DNA of 16,489 nt from Baffinella frigidus (GCA_026770585.1 MU646652.1:336444-352932), one strand, 5' to 3'; numbered from the stretch's first letter, positions 6,568 through 15,574 are shown. Notes: generated from the letters alone by a model not told the origin. Numbers and translations: made by a program.

Positions 6568-6694
6568 TACAGGGGTACCTCGCTCATAAGAAACCGCCCC
6601 CCCCCTAGGATCACTACAGGGCCCTAGGCATGGTCCTGCTGTAGGGTCCTAGGGGGCGGCGGTTTCTTATGAGCGAGGTTCATGTACCCTTGTA
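6568..6694. mobile_element. Palindromic TA-flanked element, copy 2
   Basis: The left end is TACAGGGGTACCTCGCTCAT and the right end is GCGAGGTTCATGTACCCTTGTA. The arms continue through AAGAAACCGCCCCCC and CTAGG to a core with CTAGGCATGG. The whole 127 bp folds almost completely. It lies 66 bp downstream of the methyltransferase stop. Confidence 0.85.
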
Positions 6695-7243
6695 GGACGG
6701 GCCCGCCTCGGGACGCGCGCCTCCGCGGGGAGAGCAAACTGTCGTGGCAGTAGAATCCACTAGGGTGTGACCCAAGTGCCGGTACAAGTATGCATATGCC
6801 CACATGCAGGGCCCTATGCTGGTCCTCTAGAGGGTGCTTTCGCTTGACCCCTGTACGCACGGAGCTCGCTAGGGGGTGGGATCAAAGACGTCGCAAATCG
6901 CGTTTTTTGGTCCCCTTGATTTGTACTGGAGGTCGCCGGAATCCGGCGATGTGTGGTACAAATCAGGGGTCTCGACAAAGAGGGTTTGCTCCCTCTCTGT
7001 TGGGGCTCACTGGGTGTAAGGACAAGCGTGGGACAGACCCGCCGCGGGAGCTATTGGAGCTCTTTGATGGAATGAAGGGGTAACTCGCTACCTCGCTCAT
7101 GAGAAACCGCCACGAACCTGAGATGTGTGAGTGAGACCGGAGGCGCCCCGCCCGGCGATGTTGCTTGGCCTGTTTTTTTTGAAAAGTCGCGACCCGGGAG
7201 AGCGCCCGGCTTGGTGTGGGGTCTAACATCTCAAACTACAATC
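6695..7243. other. Intergenic region, with hairpin at 6912-6969 and element fragment at 7089-7111
   Basis: The hairpin has arms CCCCTTGATTTGTAC (6912-6926, one bulge) and GTACAAATCAGGGG (6956-6969), with a smaller TCGCCGG/CCGGCGA hairpin inside. A 23-bp piece of the palindromic element's left arm lies at 7089-7111. Open frames here show no recognised domain. Confidence 0.6.
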
Positions 7244-7281
7244 ATTGTAAAGCACATCTACGTACAGATATGCTTTACAAT
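7244..7281. repeat. 38-bp hairpin, 16-bp arms
   Basis: ATTGTAAAGCACATCT pairs with AGATATGCTTTACAAT with one mismatch, around a 6-nt loop. It lies ~300 bp upstream of histone H4. No family assigned. Confidence 0.75.
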
Positions 7282-7522
7282 GGTTTTATCTGGGAGGATT
7301 TGAACCAGGGCCCAGCCTGGCGATTTGCCGGGGAAAAAATTGCAGAATCCGGCGCCGCGCGGGGCCCGCCTTGGATTCAGAAGCGGTATATTTGGGGGAT
7401 CGCCCTCCGGTCGAGGCACCAGGTTTCAGGGGGTGACCCCAGGGTGCTCCTGGAGAAACTGGCAATGACGAATAGGCCACGGCCCCGTCGGTACCTGTGT
7501 TCCTGAGTCAATGGTCCGATAA

Positions 7523-7888
<366 letters not shown>

Positions 7889-7925
7889 GCGCCCAGCCCA
7901 AGGCGAGACTCACGTCTCTGCTGAC

Positions 7926-7942
7926 TGGTGTTTTCAACACCA
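7926..7942 (+). promoter_or_regulatory. Candidate histone mRNA 3' stem-loop
   Basis: TGGTGTTTTCAACACCA lies 38 nt after the H4 stop and is followed by CACA. The stem GGTGTT/AACACC with a TTC loop resembles the 16-nt histone stem-loop (GGYYYU-UUUC-ARRRCC type) bound by SLBP, but is one base shorter. Position and flanking C/A bases fit. It would direct processing of a non-polyadenylated, replication-linked mRNA. Confidence 0.6.
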
Positions 7943-8063
7943 CACAGGGCCTCGCTGGCGCGCTGGCTGCTGCTGCCTACCTCCTCTGGTAGGGCACGGC
8001 GGCCGGGTGTCGATTCGATTTCGACCAGGCTCTCTCGCGAGCGGTGCTTGGGTGGTTGCAAAT

Positions 8064-8069
8064 AATAAA
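8064..8069 (+). promoter_or_regulatory. AATAAA, possible poly(A) signal downstream of H4
   Basis: The hexamer lies 175 bp after the H4 stop in CAAATAATAAAGCGG. If used, it would give a polyadenylated H4 transcript in addition to the stem-loop form. Chance occurrence cannot be excluded. Confidence 0.3.
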
Positions 8070-8223
8070 GCGGCCTTCCGGTACTCGATGCTCTCGTGTC
8101 TGCTCCACTGCGCTGCTGGCAAGAGAATTTTCTTTTTTTACGAGCCCAGAAATCGAGTTTTCTACGAGGCTCGTAGGGGGGCTGAGAAATTTCGAGAACT
8201 TTGAAGAGTGCCACCGGAATTCT

Positions 8224-8274
8224 GAGATCACATTCGTGAAACAGTTTTGAAACTTTTAACCTGAATGTGGTCTC
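8224..8274. repeat. Hairpin with 12-bp arms
   Basis: GAGATCACATTC (8224-8235) pairs with GAATGTGGTCTC (8263-8274) with one mismatch, around an AT-rich loop. The surrounding 7990-8690 region shows no recognised coding sequence. Confidence 0.6.
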
Positions 8275-8699
8275 GCATTTTTCATCGCGACATCGGAAGG
8301 CCTCTTTTGGAGGGGCGCAAAATGACGTTTTGCCCACAACAGTGTATATTTCGTCGCTTTACAAAACTCATCCTGGGGTCTAAAGGACCTAAAGGTCCGC
8401 CACTATTAATTTGATTACCCACCAACCCTCACGGTTTGGGCAAATGACCGATTTTCGGGGAGAAGTAAGAGTCCCTAGGCCAACCTTGAGCCATTGGATT
8501 TTACAACACCAGAAAATTTCGAGATTTTCAGAGGCAGAATGTCGGGGCAGCCGGGTGCGCCTATTCGTTCGGCTGTGCGCCCAGCGCGACGGTGGGATCA
8601 CAGCCCGAGTGCAGAGGTGTGCTTCTTTGCGCACGGGCGCAGCACCATCGAACCCAGCGCGGCTGTCTGAATTTCTGGCCGCCAAGAATTTCGCCCACC

Positions 8700-8835
8700 C
8701 ACGGGACGATTGTGCCGGGGGGCGCCCTCCTCCCACGCCGAGACCCATGTAGAGCGTGCATTGTATGGTAATACAGCTCCTGTATCAGTTTCGGCGTGGG
8801 TGACGGGCGCCCTCCGGCACAATCGGGGGCCCGTG
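8700..8835. mobile_element. Long inverted repeat, ~45-bp arms (non-autonomous element candidate)
   Basis: The left arm (8700-8744, CACGGGACGATTGTGCCGGG...) and the right arm (8788-8835, ending ...GGCACAATCGGGGGCCCGTG) are complementary with a few mismatches and small indels. They enclose a 43-nt loop containing GTATGGTAATACAG. I saw no second copy in the window and no coding capacity. Confidence 0.7.
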
Positions 8836-9050
8836 ACGGGGGCGTGGACAGCTGGGGTGGTTTTCGACTGCTGACGGACATTACACTTATTACCATGTTT
8901 CTTCCCACCGCCGGAATTGGAGCCCTTTTGGTCGGTTTTCTCGCAAATATCGGGGAAATTTTATGGGTCGTCTAGGTCGTCTATGAAGTTCGTACGAATA
9001 CGAAGCCTCGTAGGAAGCTTCGTACTTGCAACGTGCCAAACGCATTTATT

Positions 9051-9282
9051 GTACTTTTCGGGTCAGCGCGGATTTGGGTCGGGGTCGGGAAGTCGGGAAA
9101 AATCGAAAATATCGAAAAAGGGCTCTAGTATTTGTACATATTATGGGTGGGGGGTGCATCTTGGCATCATATCAATGCATAAGACAGCATAAAACTTTAG
9201 ATGGACGTATCGATTTTCGAGATTTTCATTTCCCGACTCCCCGACCCGACCTCGAGAAAATCCGCGCTGACCCGAAAAGTAC
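9051..9282. mobile_element. 232-bp TIR element, copy A
   Basis: The left end is GTACTTTTCGGGTCAGCGCG and the right end is CGCGCTGACCCGAAAAGTAC. The terminal inverted repeats extend ~50 bp through GGTCGGGGTCGGGAAGTCGGG. The interior is AT-rich (TATTATGGGTGGGGGGTGCA...) and has no transposase-like frame. Flanks TATT / AATA extend the complementarity. Confidence 0.88.
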
Positions 9283-9364
9283 AATACATGGACACAGAAT
9301 AGGACACAAACGTGTTTTTTTACTGGGATGTCCTACGTGTTTCACCGGTTTCACGTACTTTATT

Positions 9365-9598
9365 GTGCTTTTGGGGTCAGCGCGGATTTTGGGTCGGGGT
9401 CGGGGAGTCGGGAAAAATCGAAAATGTCGAAAAAGGGCTCTACTGTTTGTGACATATTATGGGTGGGGGGTGCATCTTGTCATCATATCAATGCATAAAA
9501 TAGCATAAAACTCTAGATGGACGCACCAAATATCGAGATTTTAATTTCCCGACACCCCGACCCGACCTCGAGAAAATCCGCGCTGACCCGAAAAGTAC
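9365..9598. mobile_element. 234-bp TIR element, copy B
   Basis: It has the same orientation and interior as copy A (ATATTATGGGTGGGGGGTGC, ATCATATCAATGCATAA, GCATAAAACT). The left end is GTGCTTTTGGGGTCAGCGCG and the right end is CGCTGACCCGAAAAGTAC. It lies ~83 bp after copy A. A long open frame (9026-9508) spans the two copies and is an artefact. Confidence 0.87.
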
Positions 9599-9621
9599 GT
9601 AAAAACGACGCAAGCGTCTCC

Positions 9622-9856
9622 CACCCTGGATGGAACATTATGGTATTTTGAGCATTCTTAAGTCAACTCCCCTTGGAGAACACGCCTGTGGCGTGCCCGT
9701 GATGAATGGATCTGGTACAAAAAGGTCTAATATGTATTTTGGTGGTATAAATCATGTCAACTTTTGCGATAAAGGGTTATTCGGGATTTGGCCGCAAGTC
9801 CCCTCCAGGGTGGTCGATGCAAAAAAAAGAGTTTGAAAAAAATAGAGTGTTCCATC
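9622..9856. repeat. AT-rich region with short terminal inverted repeats
   Basis: CCACCCTGGA (9622-9631) and TCCAGGGTGG (9805-9814) are exact complements, as are GATGGAAC (9630-9637) and GTTCCATC (9849-9856). The composition is unlike the GC-rich exon that begins at ~9873. It may be a decayed element. Confidence 0.45.
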
Positions 9857-9872
9857 AATAATCTCTTATTAG

Positions 9873-10587
9873 CGTGAATATGGACCGCACTCTAGCCACG
9901 CCGTCGTCGACGACTGCCTTGTGATCGACCTCAGCCTCATGCGCACCGTGACGGTTAACGCGGCTGCGCGGACAGCTGAGGTCGCGGGCGGCGCGCTGGT
10001 CGGCGACGTCGACAATGGGCCACGTGTACCACACCGGCGTCGCGGGCATGCTGCTCAACGCAACCAGCGGCATCGGGTACCTCTCGCGCACCCGCGGTCT
10101 GTGTGGCTCGTACCTGCGCGAGGCGACTGCCGTCACCGCCGACGGGCGCGTGCTCGTATGCAACGTGTCCGACAACGCCGAGCTGTTCTGGGCGCTGCCC
10201 GGCGCGGGCTCAAACATGGGCATCACGACGCGCTTCGTGTTCCGCCTCGCGGTCGTGCCACCGGTCGTCATTGGCGGCGACGTCGTGCAGTTCCCCCAGG
10301 GCGAGGGCCCGCCGTTCCGCAACTCGTGCAAGAGCCGCTACGACCTCGTGATGCCGTGGGTCGAGTGGTTTGCGGCCCAGGCACCGGACGAAGTCTCGGC
10401 GTTGATCGTCATTGCCGGCAAGGGGCCCGTTGTCACGCGCAGCTTTTACATCCCGAAGGAGGACGTCGCTGAGAATATGCCGATCGCCGTCGGGTGTCTG
10501 GGCGGCCTCAAAACGACGGCGCCGAACGCCTCGGCCGACGCGTACCTCGCGCACATCAAGTCAACGGGCCGCGCGCTGATGAACACG
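9873..10587 (+). pseudogene. FAD-linked oxidase exon 1, FAD-binding domain, with frameshift
   Basis: The exon appears to begin after CTTATTAG (9872). It reads REYGPHSSHAVVDDCLVIDL..., where GPHSS stands in place of the GGHS loop whose His carries FAD in this family. The frame runs through AEVAGGALVGDVD to 10013, then shifts at 10014. The new frame reads MGHVYHTGVAGMLLNATSGI, GYLSRTRGL, TAVTADGRVL and ELFWALPGAGSNMGITTRF. These are the standard PCMH-type FAD-binding blocks. About 11 residues normally found between GDVD and MGH are missing together with the reading frame. RGGGGNFG is altered to PGAGSNMG. Upstream exons for the N terminus were not found. The donor is ATGAACACG|GTCTTG. Alternatives to a pseudogene are an assembly indel or an unusual small intron. 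Confidence 0.8.
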
Positions 10588-10938
10588 GTCTTGCAACCCT
10601 GACCCTGAACTCTGACCCTAAACCCTAAATCCTAAACCTAAACCCTAAACCCTAAACCCTAAACCCTAAACTTTAAACCCTAAACCCTAAACCCTAAACC
10701 CTAAACCCAACACCCTACCCTCAACCCTAAACCCTAAAACGTAAACCATGAACCCTAAACCCTAAACCCTAAACACTAAACCCTAAACCCTAGACCCTAG
10801 ACCCTAACCCCTAACCCCTAACCCCTAAACCCTAAACCCTGGACCCCAAACCCGCAACCCGAAAGTCGAAACCCTAAGCCCGAAACCCGAAACCCTGAAC
10901 CCGAAACCCTACGCCCTAAACCTTAAACCCTGAACCAG
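10588..10938 (+). repeat. Intron made of a telomere-like CCCTAAA array
   Basis: The intron starts GTCTTGCAACCCTGACCC and then is almost wholly CCCTAAA with variants (CCCTAGA, CCCGAAA, CCCCTAA). It ends AAACCCTGAACCAG|G. Phase is 0 on both sides, so removal joins MNT to VKARKYYSIV. The C-rich strand is the sense strand. Confidence 0.9.
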
Positions 10939-11484
10939 GTCAAGGCGCGCAAGTACTACTCCATCGTGCAGAAGATGGGTAAATTCGCGCCGTCTTACTA
11001 CTACCAAAAGGCCGTGCTCGCGTCGGCGCTGCCGCCCGAGGCCGTGCAAGGGCTGTGCGACGCCGCGGCGCGCTGCCCGGTAAGCAACCCGGGCACCACG
11101 GCGATCATCCTGCAGCCGTTACTCGGGCAGCGGCTGATCAACCTCAAGGCCGACGAGCTGCCGACCGCGCAGGTCCTTCGCCAGGCGCGCTACTGGATCG
11201 TCATCATCGCCGAGTTCCGCAAAGGGCCCAAGGACGCGACGCTGCGCGAGCGGTGCGTCGAGTGGGTGCGCGAGGCGCACGCGATCGTCGACCCGTACGC
11301 GATCAAGGACCCGCCCGAGTTTGGCCGTTCGAAGGACTGGTGGTCGAGCGTGCTCGGCGACATCTACGGCACGAACACGCGCCGGCTGCAAGAGCTAAAG
11401 GAGAAGTACGACCCGGGCAACTTCTTCCAGAAGAATCGCAACATCGTGCCGTTCACTGCCAAGCCCGAGGAGTCGACGGAGTAG
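10939..11484 (+). CDS. FAD-linked oxidase exon 2, substrate-binding part and BBE domain
   Basis: The exon has 181 codons plus TAG. It begins VKARKYYSIVQKMGKFAPSY and covers the beta-sheet substrate domain (TTAIILQPLLGQ, ARYWIVIIAEF). It finishes with the berberine/BBE block YGTNTRRLQELKEKYDPGNF followed by FQKNRNI, the C-terminal part that closes over the flavin. Enzymes of this type oxidise alcohols, sugars or alkaloid-like substrates with FAD and O2; the substrate cannot be predicted. The exon is open throughout, GC-rich and well conserved at the BBE block. This contrasts with the frameshift in exon 1. Confidence 0.9.
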   Translation, partial: VKARKYYSIVQKMGKFAPSYYYQKAVLASALPPEAVQGLCDAAARCPVSNPGTTAIILQPLLGQRLINLKADELPTAQVLRQARYWIVIIAEFRKGPKDATLRERCVEWVREAHAIVDPYAIKDPPEFGRSKDWWSSVLGDIYGTNTRRLQELKEKYDPGNFFQKNRNIVPFTAKPEESTE

Positions 11485-12356
11485 GCTGCTCATAGAGTCA
11501 CCGGCACCGCGCGGTGTGTGTCTGTTATTATTACATCTGCAGAGCATTACGGCATGTGTGTTGATTTTCCCACTTTGTCTCTCTCCCCCGCCCCCCCGTC
11601 CCCTGTCTCTCCCCTCTCCCCTCTCCTCTCCCGTCTCTCTCTCCCTATCAAAATTGGCTCAAACTGGTTGAGTTTCGATAATTCAAAGGGAAATCTTACC
11701 TGGGGTCCTGATCCGTCTGCCCCCGTTTTAGACGGGCAAAAGATTGGCAAAAGTCCTCTGAATAACTCAAAAGTCCATCAAGGTCCTTGAATTGGAGCCC
11801 TTTTGGCCACGGCGATAAGGATGGCTTGAGCGTGCGAAGTCCCATCAAAAAATTGGCGAGACTGGATACCCAAGCTTGCCGAGGTTGGGTCCATTTAAAC
11901 GAATTCCTGGTACAAATTCACCGAGTTGGCTAACAACTCTCACAGAAGTTTCGGGGTTTTCGACCTTCCAGGAGTGCCAACTAATAAGGGACCTGCTCCA
12001 ACTCGAATCGTCTAGAACGTTCGAATCGCCTTTCGATCAAAACACGTGGCCTTTCGGATCTTTCGATTCAAAACACGTGGCCTTTCGGATTTTCCAGCTT
12101 CCCCAACTCATGGGAAATCCAAGTCGATTTTGCACGGATTTTCCAGCCCCATAAGATCCAGCCTAACTTTTGGGACTGCTGCTCTGGCCACGACCGGACA
12201 GAAGAAACTACGGGTAAAAGAACATTGTAAGGCCCTTTGAAGGCACGTCCGGTTTGTACCAGGAAAAGGCCTTACAATTGTACTTTTACGGAAAAAAATC
12301 CGGACATGAGACTTATCTGGTACAAAATCGGGCATGACACCTACCATGTACTTTTA
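11485..12356. other. Non-coding region after the oxidase gene
   Basis: It holds a polypyrimidine tract (~11575-11646) and GAATTGGAGCCCTTTTGG at 11789-11806, an 18-bp match to ~8914-8931. A 30-bp tandem pair containing AAAACACGTGGCCTTTCGGA lies at 12031-12090. An imperfect inverted repeat of ~22 bp spans 12213-12234 with 12268-12290 (ATTGTAAGGCC / GGCCTTACAAT core). I see no recognisable gene. Confidence 0.6.
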
Positions 12357-13017
12357 CGTTTAGGGTTTAGAGTTTAGGGGGGTTGGGGTTTGGGTTTTAG
12401 GGTTCATGATTAGGCATTAGGGTCGAGGGTTTGAGGTTCAGGTTTCAGGGTTCATGGTTAGGGTTTAGGGTTTGGGGCTTAGAGCTTGGGGTTTAGAGAT
12501 TGAGGTTTGGGGTTTGGGGTTGAGGGTTGAGGGTTTGGTGTTCAGGATTTGGGTTTGGAGTTTAGGGTCAGGGTTTGGGTTGCAAGGTTCATGATTTAGG
12601 GTCCGGGGTTTGGAGTTTAGGGTTCAGGGTTCAGGGTTTATGTGTTATGTGTAGGGTTCAGGGTTTAGGGTTTATGGTTTAGGGTTTATGGTTTATGGTC
12701 AGGGTTTAGGGTTTATGGTTTATGGTTTAGGGTTTAGGGTTTAGGGTTCAAGGTTTTAAGGTTTAGGGTTTAGGGTTTGGGATTTAGAATTTAGGGTTTA
12801 GGGATCAGGAAGTAGGGTTTAGTGTTGAAGTTTTGGGATTTAGAGTTTGGGGATTAGGGATCAGGATGTTGGCTTTACGAATTGGAATTTAGAGTTTCAA
12901 GTGTAGGGTTTGTGGTATACCTTCCTTGGGGTTTGGGGTTTTGGGTTTTGGGTTTGGGGTTTGGGGTTTGGGGTTTGGGGTTTGGGGTTTGGGGTTTGGG
13001 GTTTGGGGTTTGGGGTT
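12357..13017 (-). repeat. 660-bp G-rich telomere-like array (TTTAGGG/TTTGGGG variants)
   Basis: GGGTTTA, GGGTTCA, GGGTTTG and similar degenerate units run throughout. They sharpen into a nearly pure (GGGGTTT) run at ~12950-13017. The orientation is opposite to the intron arrays of the plus-strand genes. By the pattern in this window it would be the intron of a minus-strand gene, but I could not identify flanking exons. Confidence 0.9.
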
Positions 13018-14187
13018 GTCATGGTCTGAAAGTACGACGGAAGCCCCCACTCTATCTTAGAAAGGGAACCTCTTTGTCTCCGGGCGTGGCGCGAGGCAGC
13101 ACTACGTGTAGTAAAACGACCTCTGCGTGCATTAAAGAGCTCTTTAAGAGCAGGAGCTAGATGGGCGGTGTTTACTACATCTCAAACGTCTCGAGCTGTG
13201 TAGTAAAGATCTCTTTACAGTGTAGTGAAGAGCTCTTTACCATACTCGATATCCATCAACAGGAGCTAGACGGGCGTTGTTTAAAAGAACGGAACGACCC
13301 CAAAATCGACCAATCCCGGAACCGGCGATTCTGGGATTCGCGAATTCTGGCCTTCTGAACTCGGCTGATTACATCTCGAACTCCTCCTCGTGGCTCGTGA
13401 AGGAATCGCAGAAAATCGAGGGGAGGAAAACGAAGGCTGAAATTCGATGCAAATTCTGAAATTATTTTGCGTCCGTTTATGCGAAAACAACCCCTCGCAA
13501 CCAATCTCGAATTAGTCAACTGTCAACTCGCGGCTGAATTGCTCCGCGAAATCGTCGGCATTGTAAAAGGAAATCTCGTGGTACACATGAAATCGTTTGT
13601 GTGGTAAAAAGCGGTACGAATTTTAAACAGGACCGAATTAAATAACGCACCTCCGAATCGAGGAAAACCGGGCAAAAAGTCGTTTTTGCCTATTGAAGCC
13701 GCGCGATTTCGCGAATCGTCCTGGCATGCTTTTGCTCTTTAAAACGTTGTTGCATCGTAAACGGTACAACTTTGAAGTCCTTTGATTCGAAAGGGCCGTG
13801 TATATGCCCCCTTGACCGAGCCAACGTGAAAATCCTGAAGAGAAGATGGACGATATGCTTCTCAAAGCTTCTCAAGTTACAAGAAAGCGAGAAGCTTTCT
13901 TGTAACCGAGGCATCCCTGTCATGAACGCAGGTTTCGCACCTCGGGGCGCAGTCTTGAGACCAGCCAGGCTGCACCAGGATGTGGCACGCTGCTGCCCCG
14001 TCTCTCGACACCATTCGTGGTCAAGACTCTGATATGTCACCAGGTAGGCGTCGATTCCTAGCCGCCTCTGAGTCGTACATGCACGTCTAGATTTCTTACA
14101 TAAAATGGACCGCTGCGGCTCACTGAGGCCCGATTGAAAACATTTGCATCAATTTTGGAGGCATACGTCGGGTGGCGAGTCAAGAAA
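13018..14187. other. Non-coding or unrecognised region with direct repeats
   Basis: GCAGGAGCTAGATGGGCGGT at 13150 recurs in diverged form at 13258 (ACAGGAGCTAGACGGGCGTT). Each copy follows an AAGAGCTCTTTA motif (13135 and 13228), so the unit is ~105 bp. Open frames across 13256-13519 and 13690-14040 have no recognised domain. Confidence 0.55.
13876..13906. repeat. Perfect 13-bp hairpin, 5-nt loop
   Basis: GTTACAAGAAAGC and GCTTTCTTGTAAC flank GAGAA. It is preceded by repeated CTTCTCAA motifs. It has no T-run, and no gene ends next to it, so I do not call it a terminator. Confidence 0.8.
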
Positions 14188-14319
14188 TACAGGGGCACCT
14201 CGCTCATAAGAAACTGTGCCCCCCCCTAGCTAGGGACCACCGTAGGGCCCTAGGCATAGACCTACTGTACATGTAGGGTCCTAGGGGGGGCGGTTTCTTA
14301 TGAGCGAGGCACCCCTGTA
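14188..14319. mobile_element. Palindromic TA-flanked element, copy 3
   Basis: It begins TACAGGGGCACCTCGCTCAT and ends ATGAGCGAGGCACCCCTGTA. It is 132 bp with G/C-run arms and a core containing CCCTAGGCATAGACCTACTG. Confidence 0.87.
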
Positions 14320-14536
14320 TGATCGCGCCGCTGCGACCCCGCTGACCTCTCTGGAGAACCAGCACCAACGACACCATGTTGTTTTTGAAACGGTTCTTCT
14401 GGAAACACCCTTAGGTCCAGAACCGCAGAACGCGGCAGATCTCCTGAGCGGAGTCCGAGCCCGTCCCGCTCGCATCCCGCTCTCCTCCAACACCACACCA
14501 GCAAGCATCTTCCATCTTCTTGCCGTTCCTGCCGCT
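14320..14536. other. Unrecognised segment between two palindromic elements
   Basis: The segment is GC-rich and open on both strands. The plus frame contains ENQHQRHHVVFETVLLETPL, but I recognise no family or splice structure. It may hold an exon; this is undecided. Confidence 0.4.
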
Positions 14537-14670
14537 TACAGGGGTACAGTGTACCTCGCTCATACGAAACCAACCCCCCATAGGACCCTACAGTAGCCAT
14601 ATGCCTACATGTAGGGTCCTACGGTGGTCCTAGGGGGGGGGCAGTTTCTTACGAGCGAGGTACCCCTGTA
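14537..14670. mobile_element. Palindromic TA-flanked element, copy 4
   Basis: It begins TACAGGGGTACAGTGTACCT and ends ACGAGCGAGGTACCCCTGTA (134 bp). The left arm has a small duplication (GTACAGTGTACC). The arms use CATACGAAACC / CTTACGAGCG instead of the common CATAAGAAACC / CTTATGAGCG. Confidence 0.86.
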
Positions 14671-14748
14671 CAGTAGCCCTGCAAGCAATCATTCATCCCT
14701 GCGCACAACCACCACACGCTGTCGCCGTCGCACGGGGAAGAAAGCGTT

Positions 14749-14858
14749 GGTGCGGAGGTGTCGCCCCTGACTCACAGTGGTGCGGAGGTGTCGCCCCTGA
14801 CTCACAGTGGTGCGGAGGTGTCGCCCCTGACTCACAGTGGTGCGGAGGTGTCGCCCCC
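14749..14858. repeat. 30-bp tandem repeat, ~3.6 copies
   Basis: TGCGGAGGTGTCGCCCCTGA followed by CTCACAGTGG starts at 14751, 14781, 14811 and 14841. Copies are identical except the last. The period is ten codons, so frames are open both ways. It is followed by a GCGAGAACT / AGTTCTCGC hairpin (about 14860-14884). Confidence 0.92.
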
Positions 14859-14969
14859 TGCGAGAACTCACAGCAAGTTCTCGCGGAGCCACACCGGGTC
14901 TTCGCCCGTTGCCTCCTGCAGTCAAGGACGCCTCGAATGTCAGCAAGGCATATCCCTCAACTGCCGAGT

Positions 14970-15321
14970 AGGCTCATACGCCCTACCGTAGGGCCCTAGG
15001 ACCTGTCTAGGACCTCTTGCTGATCAAATTTGACCAGCTCGCCACTTGAGGGATACCTACCCGCCGAGCAGAGGGGCCGCACCACGGGTTCAGGCAGGTG
15101 GAGCATACATCGAACGCGGCATTTCGTATCCTGTGCGAGATCAGTGTCTTGGTAGAGACGCGATGCGGCACCTGGACGGTGGAAACCAGGATTCCATGAT
15201 GAGGTGCGCCCTGAGTGTGCACCCTGCATGGGCGCACCTACACCTGTACATGCGTAGCAGGGCGCACCTCATCATACCAGAAACCCCGGAAGCGGTTTCT
15301 TATGAGCGAGGTACCCTTGTA
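14970..15321. mobile_element. Disrupted palindromic element, copy 5
   Basis: The remnant left part GCTCATACGCCCTACCGTAG then GGCCCTAGGACC lies at ~14971-15003, and the right end GCGGTTTCTTATGAGCGAGG followed by TACCCTTGTA at 15292-15321. Between them is ~280 bp of other sequence. This includes an inverted repeat GATGAGGTGCGCCCT / AGGGCGCACCTCATC (15198-15212 and 15260-15274). Confidence 0.55.
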
Positions 15322-15379
15322 CATAGCAGGGCGCACCTGGACGACGCAGGGTCCTAACTCTTACCGTAGAGTCCTAGCT

Positions 15380-15426
15380 CTTATTGCTTAGGGGCTATTC
15401 GAAATCCCTTGGAAGTCCGGTGTGTG
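15380..15426 (-). repeat. 47-bp intron sequence shared with methyltransferase intron 5
   Basis: On the minus strand this reads CACACACCGGACTTCCAAGG..., matching 3841-3887 on the plus strand. It begins 21 nt inside the 5' splice site of the TPR exon. Confidence 0.75.
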
Positions 15427-15447
15427 GGCTGGTAGAAGAGGTCTCAC

Positions 15448-15572
15448 CTGGACGGCGCGGATAGCGGCGGCAACGCCCTCGCGCAGCGACTCGTTCTCTG
15501 GCTCGAGGTCGAGCCCCGCCTTGTAGCTGCGCGCTGCCTCTGCCCACTGCCCGCCCCCGTGCAGCGCCGCAC
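15448..15572 (-). CDS. TPR-repeat protein, single internal exon
   Basis: On the minus strand the acceptor is CCGACCAG|GTGCGG and the donor is GTCCAG|GTGAGA, a strong consensus. Two bases complete a split codon (Gly if the previous exon ends in G). Forty-one codons follow, containing GGGQWAEAARSYKAGLDLEP, then ENESLREGVAAAIRAVQ. This is a tetratricopeptide repeat helix pair (W/Y-x-x-A pattern, LEPENE turn) followed by the capping helix. The pattern is common in STI1/HOP- or DnaJC7-like co-chaperones, but TPRs occur widely and the rest of the protein is not visible. The telomere-like array lies just before its acceptor. Confidence 0.68.
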
Positions 15573-15574
15573 CT

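Noticed and set aside
7295-7306. GGTTCAAATCC on the minus strand, resembling a tRNA T-loop / pol III B box
   Set aside because: The T-stem does not pair, there is no matching acceptor stem ~65 nt upstream and no A box, so it is not a tRNA and there is little support for a SINE.
9026-9508. 160-codon plus-strand ORF
   Set aside because: It spans two copies of the 232-bp TIR element; there is no transposase motif and the two halves are the same repeat.
10601-10938. Chromosome end (true telomere)
   Set aside because: The array is internal, degenerate, flanked by two halves of one coding sequence and has splice sites; it is an intron.
14749-14858. CRISPR array
   Set aside because: The 30-bp units are directly adjacent with no spacers, and the genome is eukaryotic; it is a plain tandem repeat.
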